From Viridothelium virens (Eukaryota; Ascomycota; Dothideomycetes; Trypetheliales; Trypetheliaceae), in assembly GCA_010094025.1 (NCBI GenBank), contig ML991870.1:1-64000 (forward strand): a stretch of 64,000 bases of DNA, in the 5' to 3' direction. How positions within the stretch are numbered: position 1 is the stretch's first letter; every line of letters starts with the position of its first letter. Positions 1 through 10,812 of this stretch are shown here, one piece after another. The notes below the pieces were generated by a model, which made no database searches, was not told the DNA's origin, and saw nothing but the letters and a program-made list of their open reading frames with translations. A program made the position numbers and the translations under genes.

Positions 1-824
1 TGGTTGTTGAGATAATGGAGGTGGACGGGCTGCTTGGAAGCGGCAGCTTGGTGTTGCAGATACCCGTGGGTTGCACGGACCCGTGGATACTCCTACTAAA
101 CGTGGGGCACGGCAGAATGTGTTAGCGGAAAGCAGGGTTTACCGTACAGGGTAGGGCACCAACACAGATCAAACTCTGCATCAAGTCCTGTGCTGACTTC
201 GTACTTCCGACAGTCAATTCCGAAGCAATGTCATACGTGCTTACTTGACTTCAACTTATGATACAACTGCACGACATTCGTTGCAGGTCGAGGCATGCCG
301 CTCGCTTCGTTGTTGGAGCCAAAACCATACCGCCATGTTCTCCGGCAGGCGTAGCTAATGGCTTTGGTGCGGTATTAGATTGAAATCTTTCATGTTGCTG
401 TATTCATCGTGCATTTGGTCTTTCTCATAGTAATTACTTCGCTTTGCAGATATGCTGTTTGAAGATAGGAAAGAACCTTCCGTAACAAAAGGTAGTGTTG
501 AGGTCGGGAAGACGGTCCACGGAAGTTTCCTGAATCCCTCGCGGAGTCTTTTCTAATTATTGTTGGAGCAGCGCCTAGAGACGGCTTTGAGGCTTCTCGA
601 AGCAACAGAAGCATTAAAGATACCAGATCACAGTTCGACGGTGGGGTAATGAAGCTGTCAATCGATCCTTTATATCTCCGCACCATTCCTCCGCAGTCCG
701 TCGCCTTCCCCCAAGCCTCCTTCAGCCGTTCTCCACCAGATTATTCACACCGTATGTCCGTCTGGGCTTTCGGAGTCCTTCAAGTGCGACAATTCGATCT
801 CAAGTACGCATTTATTTGCCCGTA
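1..824. other. No gene recognised at the left edge
   Basis: Only short overlapping reading frames under 125 codons occur here, none with a recognisable motif. The stretch lies downstream of the membrane-protein gene that ends at 825 and probably holds its 3' untranslated region. Confidence 0.5.
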
Positions 825-2237
825 TCAGCTGACTAGCCCAACTTCCGAAGCCTGGAAGCATTCGACAAGTTGCAGCGTAGCTGCCAGCTGTGCTAATCCA
901 GAGATCAATCCCAGCAACCCTGACCATGCTGAGGATGCTATATATACGGGACAAGAGATGATGGCAGCAATGGCGCTGATTCCCAGGCTCAGCCGCCACC
1001 AGAACGTATAGCCTCGCCGGATTGCACGGCTCCGCAGGATCGGCACGGCCGTCAGGTAGGTTGATCCCAAACTCACGACGCATTGCGCCAATGCAAAGTA
1101 GAACCCACTATCATAGACCGGGTCCTGGGATGTCTGTCGGAAGGCTGCTAAACTTGCAGTAGCTGCCGCTATAACAGAACAGAGAAGCGTCGCAAGCAGA
1201 ACACATGCCCTCTCACTAATAGCCTGGGTAAGTTTTTCTTTTGTCCTTCTTTCGACCAGAGATGACATCCAATCCAGCATCCCATTTCTTGGCAATGCTT
1301 CTCGCTCAGCGACATTTTGAGCGTAGGGTAGTGATTGCTCATCATCAGCCAGTATGTCTCTCTCGCTCGGCTGTACTTGTTCCTGTGGATTTTCTCCTCC
1401 CAGCAGAGTAGAGGTATGCTCTCTCAAATGAGCACCACGTCGACGTAAACCTTGAGAGCCATTCCCATCTAGACGTCGCTTTGGCATTCTCTCTTCGTAC
1501 TGCATCTCGGGTCGAGATAAGAGCTTAGTCTGAATATCAGTGAGAATATCACACCTGGCTCTCAATCTTTCTATGCACCAGTGAGGCAGGCATTCAGGAA
1601 TGGAGGGTGCGAATTCTTCCTTTCCTGCAAGGTCAAGAAAGTAGTCTATAAGAGTGTATATATCTCGCGTGTGGCCATCTGCTTGATTTTCGCCAGAGCC
1701 GAAACCAGCTTTGCATAAGTCGGAGTATAACTGGTCTCGTCTCGGCGCCGTCTCTGTGCTGATGCAGTCAATCAAGATTCGACGCCAAACGAGGATTACA
1801 GTTTTCGATGCCAGGTACTCCAGAGGCTCCAGATCTTCGAAAGAATCGAAGACGGTTGACGAATCTGTGCCATCTTCAACACAGTAGGATTGGAAGAGCA
1901 GGTCCACGGCTTGAAAGGCTCCGATGATTGGTATTAGAACCTGTGCAGCGACAGGATGTGTTAAGATGAGTAGCCTCATACTGGCTTCACCACCGGACTT
2001 CTTTTTCTTCAAATAGTAACTGATCGCACCGCCAGAGGCCTTACTTTGCATAAGCAAGCCCTTGAATACCCTCCGACTTGTGTCCGTCAGCCTCAGTGGC
2101 CTGCCATGGACTTCCGGTGCGTACTGCTGGGTCAGTACTTCAAATGAAGGAATCGCAGTCTCCGTCGAGTATTTTTCATGATACTGTCTAGTGAGGTCGG
2201 TATTGGTCTGTACCGATTCACCCTTATAGGATGGCAT
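825..2237 (-). CDS. Unknown fungal protein with four C-terminal membrane helices
   Basis: This is a single open frame of 470 codons with no apparent intron. I do not recognise the family. The first 340 residues or so are soluble and mostly charged. The last quarter carries four hydrophobic stretches, at about residues 344-366, 378-401, 412-435 and 438-458, separated by short polar turns, so the protein is probably anchored in a membrane by its C-terminus with a large cytoplasmic head. No signal peptide is evident at the N-terminus. A polar, arginine-rich linker around residues 250-330 joins the two parts. No catalytic motif was seen. The start is the first ATG after upstream stops. That it is a real gene rests on its length and on the clean soluble/membrane split. 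Confidence 0.7.
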   Translation of the reverse strand: MPSYKGESVQTNTDLTRQYHEKYSTETAIPSFEVLTQQYAPEVHGRPLRLTDTSRRVFKGLLMQSKASGGAISYYLKKKKSGGEASMRLLILTHPVAAQVLIPIIGAFQAVDLLFQSYCVEDGTDSSTVFDSFEDLEPLEYLASKTVILVWRRILIDCISTETAPRRDQLYSDLCKAGFGSGENQADGHTRDIYTLIDYFLDLAGKEEFAPSIPECLPHWCIERLRARCDILTDIQTKLLSRPEMQYEERMPKRRLDGNGSQGLRRRGAHLREHTSTLLGGENPQEQVQPSERDILADDEQSLPYAQNVAEREALPRNGMLDWMSSLVERRTKEKLTQAISERACVLLATLLCSVIAAATASLAAFRQTSQDPVYDSGFYFALAQCVVSLGSTYLTAVPILRSRAIRRGYTFWWRLSLGISAIAAIISCPVYIASSAWSGLLGLISGLAQLAATLQLVECFQASEVGLVS

Positions 2238-3399
2238 TCTTGAGAAGTCAATGTTTGCTACAGAGTGTTCGTTGGTAGATGTTTCGATTCAAAACGATGG
2301 ACCGCAGACAACGTAGTGGTACCAGGTTGTTTACACTGTTCTACGGAAAGACCTAGACCGGGCTGGTAATGTTGTCTCATAATCCTTCAGTTAGATGCCA
2401 TGTTCTAATAATTTGGGGGTGTCAGAAAAATGCATGAAGCCAAGTAGTCTTGGTCACGATAGCAGGCTGAAGACGGCATGCCATGATAAAGTGTATGTAC
2501 ACCGGATTAGTTCCGAGCTTGACGTCAATGAATCGATGTCATCACAAAATACAGTGGAAGTGCTTCGCTGCCTTCTGCAGCATCAGCAGGCAACGAGGCA
2601 CACTGGTGTCTGCGCCACCCCTTCAGTACCTAAACCCCTTCACCCCCTTTCATGCTCTCCACACCCCATTCTCGCTACATCTCATCCTATCTAATTTAGG
2701 CTGCGTATATTTAGTACCAGTCAGATAGATAGTAAAATGTATATAGAATAAGACAAGATAATGCGATATTCAGTTCAGATAGATGAGCGGAGGTTGTAGG
2801 GGAAGGGTTACTAAAGGGGTGGCGCAGATCCCAGCAACCCACAGGGTGGAGAGCTCAAGATCTCAGCCGTTCCGGGTTTCCCGTTAAGGGCCAGCACACC
2901 TTACTCTAGGCGGAAAGGCGGATCGAGGCGGATCAAGTCAACTGCCAGCATTTCTTCAGGTAGATTTAATATCTGCATCTCGAGCAAATTCCAAATTCCA
3001 AGTACGCCTAATCTGCCAGCTTGATCTCTCATATTATGAGAATACAACAAATTAGATCATACAATCCACAACAATTGATAATTAAAGCTGTAAAGATCTC
3101 CTATTTTGATCAGATTATGTTTTATTGAGTTGATAAGACATTCGAGAGATTTAGTATCTCAAAAGTTGAGCAACTGCACTTCGTATGGATAGAATGGAAC
3201 AGAAAGTGCGCAAGGTTAGAAAGCGCAGAGAAAAGCGCATAATAGTCCGAAAGGCGTATCACTAGCAAAAACGAACTTGAATTAAATTAAATAAGGTCAG
3301 ACAGAATAATCAATGTGTGCATTTTCCTGATCGGTATTAAAACCTACTCAAACGAGAACTGTTTTCCTCAAACGGCAAATCCAGACCCAAATTCCCCAG
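2238..3399. other. Gene-free stretch, AT-rich in its second half
   Basis: No supported gene. The first part should hold the promoter of the membrane-protein gene on the minus strand. From about 2940 to 3310 the DNA becomes clearly AT- and TpA-rich compared with its surroundings, directly ahead of an ankyrin-repeat scrap. Such composition is compatible with decayed or RIP-mutated sequence, but no repeat partner is visible in this window. Confidence 0.4.
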
Positions 3400-3510
3400 C
3401 ACAAAGATTACGAGAAGATCGTCGAGATGCTGCTGTGCCACGGCGTAAACGTCAATGTGCAAGACGGGTCGTTCGACAGTACGCTACAAGATGCAGTGAA
3501 TTGTGGCTAA
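3400..3510 (+). pseudogene. Fragment of an ankyrin-repeat gene
   Basis: One frame of about 36 codons, ending at a stop at 3508-3510, reads as ankyrin repeat: KIVEMLLCHGVNVNVQDG followed by LQDAV. The IVEMLL.HGVNVN helix-turn and the G-LQ-A beginning of the next repeat are typical of the ankyrin arrays found at the C-terminus of fungal NACHT/NLR-like proteins. No flanking repeats, no start codon and no partner domain are readable nearby. It is therefore best taken as a leftover of a larger ankyrin gene rather than a working gene. The match to the ankyrin consensus is seen in the sequence; the NLR origin is inference. Confidence 0.6.
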
Positions 3511-4641
3511 TATGTGTGCTTCTCTTATGTGAAATAAGGTAAGGAGCCAGGTATCTGAACTAGATGTGAGGAGGGTGATTATTGTTGAAATCCGAGGTCT
3601 ATAAAGTTCTGGGTTCTTGTGGTGGTTGATTCTTGTCGTTCTTGATTCTATGAAGCTATCTAGTACTCCGCACCTAGCCCTGAAGGTTTTATGTGCGGTC
3701 TCCCAGGTGCGCTGGACTTGACCTCTATGCGGCGCCGTAGCCGAGGACGAGATGAAGTTTTTGATTCGGGGGGGCTCCATCACCACAAGGAATTGGTGAG
3801 GATAATTTGAAGGCGGTACTTGTTGAAGCTTTCCCTATCGACCAATACCATTACTTTTTTAATTGAAGTGTTATGGAGGTGGGCGCATTGGTGGAGATTT
3901 GTATGGAGTTGGAAATTGGCGTGCAGGGCAAATGGTACTCCGCACCCGCCGTAATGACGTATGCTCGGGCTATCTCCTCCCGAGCTCAAACATCTCTGGC
4001 GCTGAGCGAGTGTTAATGTCGGATTTACCTTCTCCATAACTCCGCGATCGGTCTAAATACATTCTTTAACGCGCAGAGGTGTACGTGCTAGATCTGCAGT
4101 GCCTGTCTAAGGTAACATATCGGCGCTGCAAGCTACGCAAACTTATTGAACATGAGTTGTAACATTGATTACAACAATGTTTAATTATCTCTGGCCAATC
4201 AGAGTAATGAGATCTTCATTCTGCCGCATTGGGCAGTCAAGACAGTCAGCTGCTCTGGATGTCTTCACCGCCACCGCCTTACTGGAGAGGCTCGCTTCAA
4301 TCCTAAGGGTTCCGCTCGCCTATTTCACATGTCACCGCAGCCGATCTTTGGTTGCGTCCTATTGAAGGTCTTTAATTACATTTTAGAGGATTATTCATAC
4401 AATAAGCCAACTCCAAATTATCATACTACTTAGGTAGGTACAGAAGTAATTTGAGCGAGAGCCCTGTTATGTGAAATAAGGAATTTCGGCGGGTAATGAA
4501 ACTCTTCTCCTCGAATTCAGGCAAGAATTACACCTTCTGAGCAGGCTATAGACATTACTCTAGATCGGTGTGAGATAGTATTTATGCGACCTGTCATCAC
4601 CACATCTCAAGCTCCAACCTCTTCTCCACTCGAAACCTTTC
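3511..4641. other. No gene recognised
   Basis: Short frames only (at most 100 codons), none with a family signature. The stretch follows the ankyrin scrap and may contain further decayed sequence. Its right end is the 3' flank of the Ape1 gene. Confidence 0.45.
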
Positions 4642-6288
4642 TCAAGTCTCCCTAAACTTCTGATCCACCTCTTCAAACCAATCCAACGCCCCTTGGAACA
4701 GTCTCACCCCCAGGCCGGGATCTAAATTCCCTATCGTCGCTCTTATACTATGCATACTCAACTGCGGAAGGCCCGCGTCAATCGCACGCATGCCAGTGGC
4801 CGAGCTCAGCATAGGCCCCACCGTGCCCCCACTCCGACTATCATTCCGTATCTGAAAGACTTGCAGCACGCTTCCACACTTCTCCGCAATTTGGGTCAGT
4901 ATCGCAGTACTGACAGCATCGGTCGTCATGTGCCCGTTCGGGTCCGCTGAGATCGCGACACCTGTGTTGAGGCGCGGGGCGTGGTTCGGGAGGTAGGCCG
5001 AGAGGAAGTTGGGATTGACGGCGTGGATGACGTCGGAGGAGATGAGAAAGGAGTTGGCGACAGTACGCGCAGCAAGCGAGGCCGACGAACAAGAGGACGA
5101 CGAGGAGTGCGACAGTGATTCGGTGATGCGTGAGATGGTCTCGGGGAGGAAGTTGGAGCGGGCACCTTGACGGAGAAGGGAGCCGATTTCTTCGTTGTCG
5201 AAGAGGCCGACGACTTTGAGAGTTTTAGTTGAGGATGGAGTATGGCTTTGGGTGGATGAGAAGGAAGGAGCGGAAGAGGATGAAGAGATCAGCCCTTGCA
5301 GTGCGGCCCATGAACAGAGTTTATCGTCGATGCGGCCAGCAAAGATGAACTCTTTGTCGAGACCTCCGAGTTGGGCGGGTTGCGTGTCGAAGAGTTCTAG
5401 TTCCCAATTGATGATGCTGCTGTAGTCAGAGATGCCGAGTTCGCTGGCGATCGCTTTGACGAGACGTTCTGGCTGCGTGGCGGCGAATGTGCCCTCTCCT
5501 CCGAGCACTAATACGTTGCCGGCACCGCTCCCGTTATCGTATTTGGAACCAGAGTCGTCAAGACCAATGATGGGGACCATCTGTGTTTCTGGATTAAATG
5601 GACCTTGAGCAGCTGCACCAAAATGGGGTGCCAGTGTCGGAACTCGTGCAATTGGATAGTCAAGCTTCACAAGTCTGGTTGAAATCTTGCCAGATGAGTT
5701 TCGAACCAGCACCCGGCCACCAACGCCAAGATCTCGGTCCCACCAGGTACTGTTCAACCCACCTGCGTACGGCGCGACTCCTAGCTGCACGTATCCGGCC
5801 TTTGTTTGCAGCTTTGGAATTGGCTTCAGCTTCACGCTGAGTGCGTCAACGTGACCGGCCAAGACACAAGCTCCCATTCCTGGCTCCCACTCTTCTCCCA
5901 CCGTGAAGGCAATCATACTACTTCCATTGCGCTCCACGAAGTATTTTCCGCCTGGCTTGAGATTCCATTCATCCCGTTCATCTATCTTTTCAAATCCGGC
6001 ACTCTCAAGATCAGAGGCCAAGGATGAGACAGCGTGGAATACAGTAGGGTTGTCGGTGAGGAAGTTCATGAAAGGGATCGCATAAGAGGAAGCATTGTCG
6101 GGAGTCGCGCGATGGGGGATTGAGGTGTCTTTTCTAGCTGAAGGTCTAGAACTTGAACCCATTTCCACATTCAAAGGTGTTGTCCGGGTCATATCGATGC
6201 TGGCTGTGTGTTGAGATGGGGGTGTTTGGAAAGTGTCGCCGGGGTTGAGAGATGAAAACACTGGAATATGATTAGATTTACGGGTCAT
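4642..6288 (-). CDS. APE1: Vacuolar aspartyl aminopeptidase Ape1 (peptidase family M18)
   Basis: Single-exon gene of 548 codons. M18 peptidases are dodecameric dizinc aminopeptidases. The yeast Ape1 (Lap4) form is made as a cytosolic precursor and carried to the vacuole by the Cvt/autophagy route. The family signatures are in order: AGHVDAL with a zinc-ligand His at residue 146, WWDRDLGVGGR near 182, the metal-bridging Asp in GRIDDKLCSW (321-322), FDNEEIGS with the catalytic and metal Glu pair (366-367), the Asp in ADPNGHM (449) and the last His in SMHSIR (513). GHVDAL, rather than the GHTDSP of cytosolic DNPEP, points to the Ape1 branch. Residues 1-70 are low-complexity and poorly conserved, matching a propeptide region. 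The length is close to yeast Ape1 (514). A serine-rich insert at 335-355 is lineage-specific. Confidence 0.93.
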   Translation of the reverse strand: MTRKSNHIPVFSSLNPGDTFQTPPSQHTASIDMTRTTPLNVEMGSSSRPSARKDTSIPHRATPDNASSYAIPFMNFLTDNPTVFHAVSSLASDLESAGFEKIDERDEWNLKPGGKYFVERNGSSMIAFTVGEEWEPGMGACVLAGHVDALSVKLKPIPKLQTKAGYVQLGVAPYAGGLNSTWWDRDLGVGGRVLVRNSSGKISTRLVKLDYPIARVPTLAPHFGAAAQGPFNPETQMVPIIGLDDSGSKYDNGSGAGNVLVLGGEGTFAATQPERLVKAIASELGISDYSSIINWELELFDTQPAQLGGLDKEFIFAGRIDDKLCSWAALQGLISSSSSAPSFSSTQSHTPSSTKTLKVVGLFDNEEIGSLLRQGARSNFLPETISRITESLSHSSSSSCSSASLAARTVANSFLISSDVIHAVNPNFLSAYLPNHAPRLNTGVAISADPNGHMTTDAVSTAILTQIAEKCGSVLQVFQIRNDSRSGGTVGPMLSSATGMRAIDAGLPQLSMHSIRATIGNLDPGLGVRLFQGALDWFEEVDQKFRET

Positions 6289-7000
6289 TGTATGCCGCTG
6301 TCAAGTTTAATCTATTGTTTCTATGAGGTAAATGCTGCAAAGATCAACAAACGTATGAATCTGTCAAGTTCGAAGGAGCAAGTACCGCGAGGAAGGCCTC
6401 GGCTTTAGTAAGGTACCTAACCTTGATGGACCGGTTGCCAGGTGACCACCCTTTTCTTTGATCTACAAAACTCCAGTACGTCTTATCGCGTCGATAAGAC
6501 AATGTAGGTAGGAAGCTATAGTCTCCGACTCGATGGCCATCCTTAAGGCAATCTCATGATGAACCGCGCGTATGCCATGACGTTGCTAAAAGGTGGTCAG
6601 AAGACCCCCCCGTAGCAAGGTCCCCTGCATCGTGACCAGCGGGTGATGGAAATTGTGCGTATGTTCGAAAGACATCTTCTCGTCCGTTGTTAACTTGCAT
6701 AATCTATTTGAAAGTCATATTGGGCTACTTGAGCTATCTAGAATTCGGAATTCTGTCGTTGGGTATAGGTACATGCAGGGCATGTGAGCAGCTTCGAAAA
6801 AGGCAATGGTAGTCATGATCATTAAAGAGCAACAAAATGGCACTCGGTGTGCACCTTCCGGATCTTGAAATAGTAGAATGCAGCGAGCGCCTTACCCATG
6901 AAGCTGTGAATGCCAATCAACGAGCACAAATTGTGAAGAGCCTCCAAACTACCGTCTTATGTGAAAGCGCTCCATGGGTACAGCAAGAACCATCGTTACC
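6289..7000. other. Intergenic between Ape1 and the inhibitor-2 gene
   Basis: No supported gene. Both neighbours are on the minus strand, so this holds the Ape1 promoter and the 3' untranslated region of the inhibitor-2 gene. The small frame that runs in from 6837 on the plus strand is antisense to inhibitor-2. Confidence 0.5.
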
Positions 7001-8022
7001 TTATTGGCCATTTGGCAAGCTAGGAACAGGAGGAACGTGTCTAGCAGCTTCCTCGTCTTCCTCGTCCATCTCGTCAAGTTCCTCGGGGTGTCTGGCTGTG
7101 ATCAGTCCACGGCTGACACCAAAGGAGATCAAATAACTCACCCCAGTAGATTTTTCACATCTTTCATCTCGTAATGTTTCTTCCTCTTCTCCTCAAACTT
7201 CCTGTGCTCTTCCAGCTCTTCAGGGTTCATATTCATCTCATTCTCCCCGTGTCTTCCCACGTCACCTTCAGGGGCATCCGGGTCTACCATCACCCTCTTT
7301 TCACCTTCGCCTTCGTGCTCCACACCTTCCATTTCCGGCTCTCCAATATCGAGCCCCGGTATTTCATCAGTCTTGGCTTGCCCACTCTTTGAGCCATTCC
7401 TGCCTGCCGAACTACTCGTCTTACTCATTTCCAGCTCGTCTACAGCAATTTCGGCCGGGTTCAGGGCTACGACTTCTTCCTCTTCGTCAGGATCCTCGCT
7501 AGGATCGTACTGCTTAGCGTAGGGTGTCTTGGGTTCCGTAATCTTCATAGTTGAGTCCTGTTGTTGCTCGTTCAGATAGAGATTAGCCTCGTCCCATTTC
7601 AAACGAGGGTTATTCTCGTCAGTTGGGTCGCCGATAGGAGCACTAGACGAGGTGCGTCTGGAGACTGAGCCACGAGCGTTTGAGGATGAACGTCTGTGTG
7701 GGCCGGCGTTCTGGAGGGTGTTCTGAAGTGTTACCTCGCGATCAGACATCTCCCGACCGAGTTCAGGTCGGTTTGTTCGAGCCACAGGAGATGGTTGCAG
7801 TGGCGGCACTTCGCTGGTAGGGGAGACTTGTTGGATATTTGGAGATGTATGCTGAAAGGAGTTGGAGTTCTTCAAAATGCCTGGGGTTCATTATGTTAGT
7901 GTTAAAAGTTTAGAGACATTGAGATTCGTTAAAATCAAGCCAGCTGAGCAGACCTTACCTTTAGGGCGCTTGCCGGACTCGCCAGCATGTGTCGGAGGTG
8001 GAGAATGAGTAGTCGTCGCCAT
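7001..8022 (-). CDS. GLC8: Protein phosphatase 1 regulator, inhibitor-2/Glc8 family
   Basis: Three exons: 8022-7959, 7880-7142 and 7091-7001, giving 297 residues; both introns have GT-AG ends and matching phase. Inhibitor-2 proteins are disordered regulators that wrap around the PP1 catalytic subunit (Glc7). The first intron splits the diagnostic KGILKNS motif, so exon 1 ([10 protein letters not shown]...) is needed to complete it. The second PP1-binding block is [13 protein letters not shown], followed by [11 protein letters not shown], which holds the Thr-Pro site phosphorylated by GSK3-type kinases in the family. Near the end, [15 protein letters not shown] corresponds to the helix whose HY pair lies over the PP1 active site. 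The last exon supplies the acidic tail [14 protein letters not shown] that fungal Glc8 proteins share. Acidic and serine-rich linkers join the motifs. Confidence 0.9.
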
Positions 8023-8846
8023 TTTAGAGATGATGCTTTCCGATCGAAGCCTCGAAAGGTCGGGAGGGAAACTAAAGAAATAGAAATGTCAGCATGTGAT
8101 TGCCACGTCGGTACTCCGTAGGGTGGGGCAACAGTGCAAACATCTGGCAGCAGAGCAATGATGAGTTTTACCTTCGAAACCAGCAGAGGCTGAAGCAAGT
8201 TGTCTTGGAGATGGAGAGGTAAAGAGAGTGCTTATGCCGGTGAGAAATATGCAGGATTCAGCTTGGAGTTGGTACTGGTAGCGTTGCAGTGGACTCTTTC
8301 CACCAATGCAGCCTCGCAAACATGGAAGCAACGATCAACGAATGACGCACTGACGCATGGAGCAACATGACAATCATGATGGACCTTGGGTACTTCGTCA
8401 TCTCCACTCTGAACGTATGACTACGTGACTACATCTCATTTCAGATTTCTCGAGCAGATATTCGAGAGTCATATTCCGTTAGGCCATTGAATTGCTATTT
8501 AATCTGATTGTCAACTTATTTACCTGATTTGGCATCTCCACAACGCCCGCTCCTGAGGTCCACTGCGCTATGCACGGTGACTTGCATGAATTACCACGTA
8601 CAGAACTCCGAGCCAGTGTGCAAGCAGCGATTGAACCCATATTTATACTGCAAGGTAGGTTAACTGCTCCGAGGTAATCAACTACCGAAGGTCGAACTCA
8701 ACATGAACGTTTCCATTGGGACAAATGAGCATACCTTACATATTAACCTTACTGGATGCCAGAAATTTTTTTAAGAAAAGTCTCATACACACGCTTGCAC
8801 AAGTTAATTTTTACCTGCAGAACCTTGTCTATGCAGACCATTTATA
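8023..8846. other. Intergenic between inhibitor-2 and the thioesterase-like gene
   Basis: No supported gene. It holds the promoter of the inhibitor-2 gene and the 3' flank of the next minus-strand gene. One exact copy of the motif TACTCCGTA lies at 8112-8120. Confidence 0.5.
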
Positions 8847-9660
8847 TCAGGATATCTCCACACTGCCTTTCGGGATCCCTCTTATGCTCTTCAATCTTCG
8901 AGCGAAAAAGGCCATAATAGGCGTCATCTCTTCTCGGTTAGCAGGCATCCCATCCCCAGCCTTCTTCCAATGTCTGACTTCGACGAACTCGAATGCGTTT
9001 TTGACCCGGTCGAGTGCTGTGCTCGTAATCAAAGAAGATCGTTCGCCTCCACAAATGAGCACGGGTGTTTTGCATTTCCGAAGATTGGATATGCGGATAT
9101 TGTCTGGCAAAACCCCTCCGATAGATATAACGCCGCTAAGCTCAGGATTCGGGAGGTCATCAATACCACTGAAATGAGCTGTTGCGGCAAGAGCAGCCAT
9201 ACCACCTTGTCCAAAGCCAAAGAGCATAATCTCACGAGGTCTAAATTCGCATTTTTCGACCAATGTACTTTTAATCACGTCTTCAGCAATGACTCTTGTA
9301 GAATGTGTGAAACCTGTGTCAAACTCCATAACACCTGAAGCTTGGTCGAAGACAATGTCATCTCCCCAGTGAAATCCCTCTAAATCGAAAGGTAGTGACT
9401 TTGGGCCTCTAATGGAAATGCATGTCGTTTCTGGGAGCGCCAATTGCCTCCCCAGGGTCTCAAACGACGAATTCGTGTCACCAAGACCATGTAGCAAGAT
9501 TAAGACATTTGTTGGCGGCTGATTGTTTGGAGCTGTCGGCACACGAATAACGTTACTCAGTGTATGACAAAAATTAAAGGTAGGTGACCTTACGCGGAGT
9601 CAAAGTCAATGTGACTTTATTGGCTGGGAAATCCTCGACTGCGGGTTGCCGCGGAGGCAT
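8847..9660 (-). CDS. Acyl-protein thioesterase/carboxylesterase-like protein, probably inactive
   Basis: Two exons, 9660-9594 and 9532-8847, with a 61-nt intron, give 250 residues. The alpha/beta-hydrolase fold of the phospholipase/carboxylesterase (APT1) family is clear: VLILLHGLGDTNSSF forms the oxyanion-hole strand, FHWGDD follows, and MLFGFGQGGMAALA is the nucleophile elbow. In active members the elbow reads G-x-S-x-G. Here the serine is replaced by glycine (GFGQGG). The Asp-containing G-x-x-D loop is also altered (CGGERSSLI), and the usual GHG histidine site reads GDGMPANREEM. All three catalytic positions therefore look lost while the fold is kept, which suggests a pseudo-hydrolase with a binding role. 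I recall similar GFGQGG versions in other fungi, so this may be a family trait rather than local damage. The start MPPRQPAVEDFPANK was chosen because exon 1 splices in phase. Confidence 0.8.
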
Positions 9661-10163
9661 ATTCCTATGACGAAATTGCGGGTTGCCGGACGTCTCAGGT
9701 GCCTCACAGACGCGCCCGAATAGAGCGTGGCGAAACGACTTGCGGTAGGTTGATGGCGTCCAAAACAAGGCCAACGTCACTGGAGCCAAGATTTTCGCTT
9801 CCACACCAGTGGGAAAGCTTGACGAAGCTTGGTGTTACGAGCTGTTTACGCGTAGCATGAACTTGACATCATGAGGCGCAGTTGGTCTGGAACATTTCTG
9901 GACGGAGCGCAATTGGGACGGAAGCGAATTCGAAGCGCCGCCATTGCCACAGACTGGACAATCGCTCAGGAATCGATTGATGTCTAGAGTGTGTTCTTTG
10001 CGGAGTCCCTGCATATCATCTGCGGAACCCTGTTGAGCTGAGGTGCAATCCATGCTAACCCCTGTTATGTAAGTGACATTGGTGAAAGCCCCTCAATCAT
10101 GTGTGGGGCAAGGCAACATGTAACCAACTGTGTGAATTCCAAGTACGTCGAGCAGCAGGCAGG

Positions 10164-10170
10164 TATATAA
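10164..10170 (+). promoter_or_regulatory. TATA box of the CipC-like gene
   Basis: TATATAA lies about 145 bp ahead of the ATG at 10312 and is followed by a pyrimidine-rich leader, the usual layout of a strongly induced fungal promoter. Position and consensus are the only evidence. Confidence 0.5.
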
Positions 10171-10311
10171 CCCTCAATCCTCTGCGACTGCTCCTTCTTC
10201 TTTCCTTTCTCCTTAACCAATTGAAGACCAACCAACTACCGCCGGGTACTTCTTCATTTTCATAAACATTACCTTTGAACCTTAAATCGTATCTCACAAT
10301 ACCTAGCCATC

Positions 10312-10812
10312 ATGCCTTTCGGTTGGGGTAAGCGGACCCTCCTTTGGTGACACTCTTCAAGCTGCTAATCGAACCTCTGACAGGTGAATCACACGATGCT
10401 TACCAGCAAGTCTATGATGACAACCAGGAGAACAAAGCCAGCCTGAGCCACGAACTCATTGCTGGCGGTGCCGCCTTTACTGCCTTCAAGGCATTTGAAG
10501 ATGACAAACGCAAGAAGGGTATGATTGCTTCGCTCATACTATCGTGTCACAATCAAACACTGATGTGTTTTCTCAGGGGAAGTGGTTAACCATCAATTTG
10601 CCAAGGAGGCCCTTGTTGGATTAGCCGGCCTTGAGGTCGACAGGCTTGCCGAGACCAAGGGTGCAGATATGTGGGACAGGGAGAAAGCCAAACACGAGGC
10701 TCGCAGGAACGTTGAGCACATGTACAATGAACATTATGGCAACGACAATGATTACGACCCCAACCAAAATGACGCTCCGGGCCGTCTCCAACAACAATTC
10801 GGGGGTTACTAG
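10312..10812 (+). CDS. CipC-like stress-response protein (DUF3759)
   Basis: Three exons, 10312-10327, 10384-10518 and 10577-10812, encode 128 residues. The protein belongs to the DUF3759 family named after CipC, a concanamycin-induced protein of Aspergillus nidulans. Family marks are the short start MPFGWGESHDAYQQVY, the central SHELIAGGAAFTAFKAFED, then HQFAKEALVGLAGLEVDR and the charged helix DREKAKHEARRNVEHMY. The first exon is only 16 nt (MPFGW plus one base), a layout commonly missed by gene finders. The function is unknown; members are small, abundant, soluble proteins induced by antibiotics, stress or biomass growth. The TATA box and CT-rich leader fit an inducible gene. No signal peptide or membrane helix was seen. 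Confidence 0.88.

Noticed and set aside
2940-3310. AT-rich patch considered as a mobile-element remnant
   Set aside because: No terminal repeats, no element-like coding sequence and no second copy seen.
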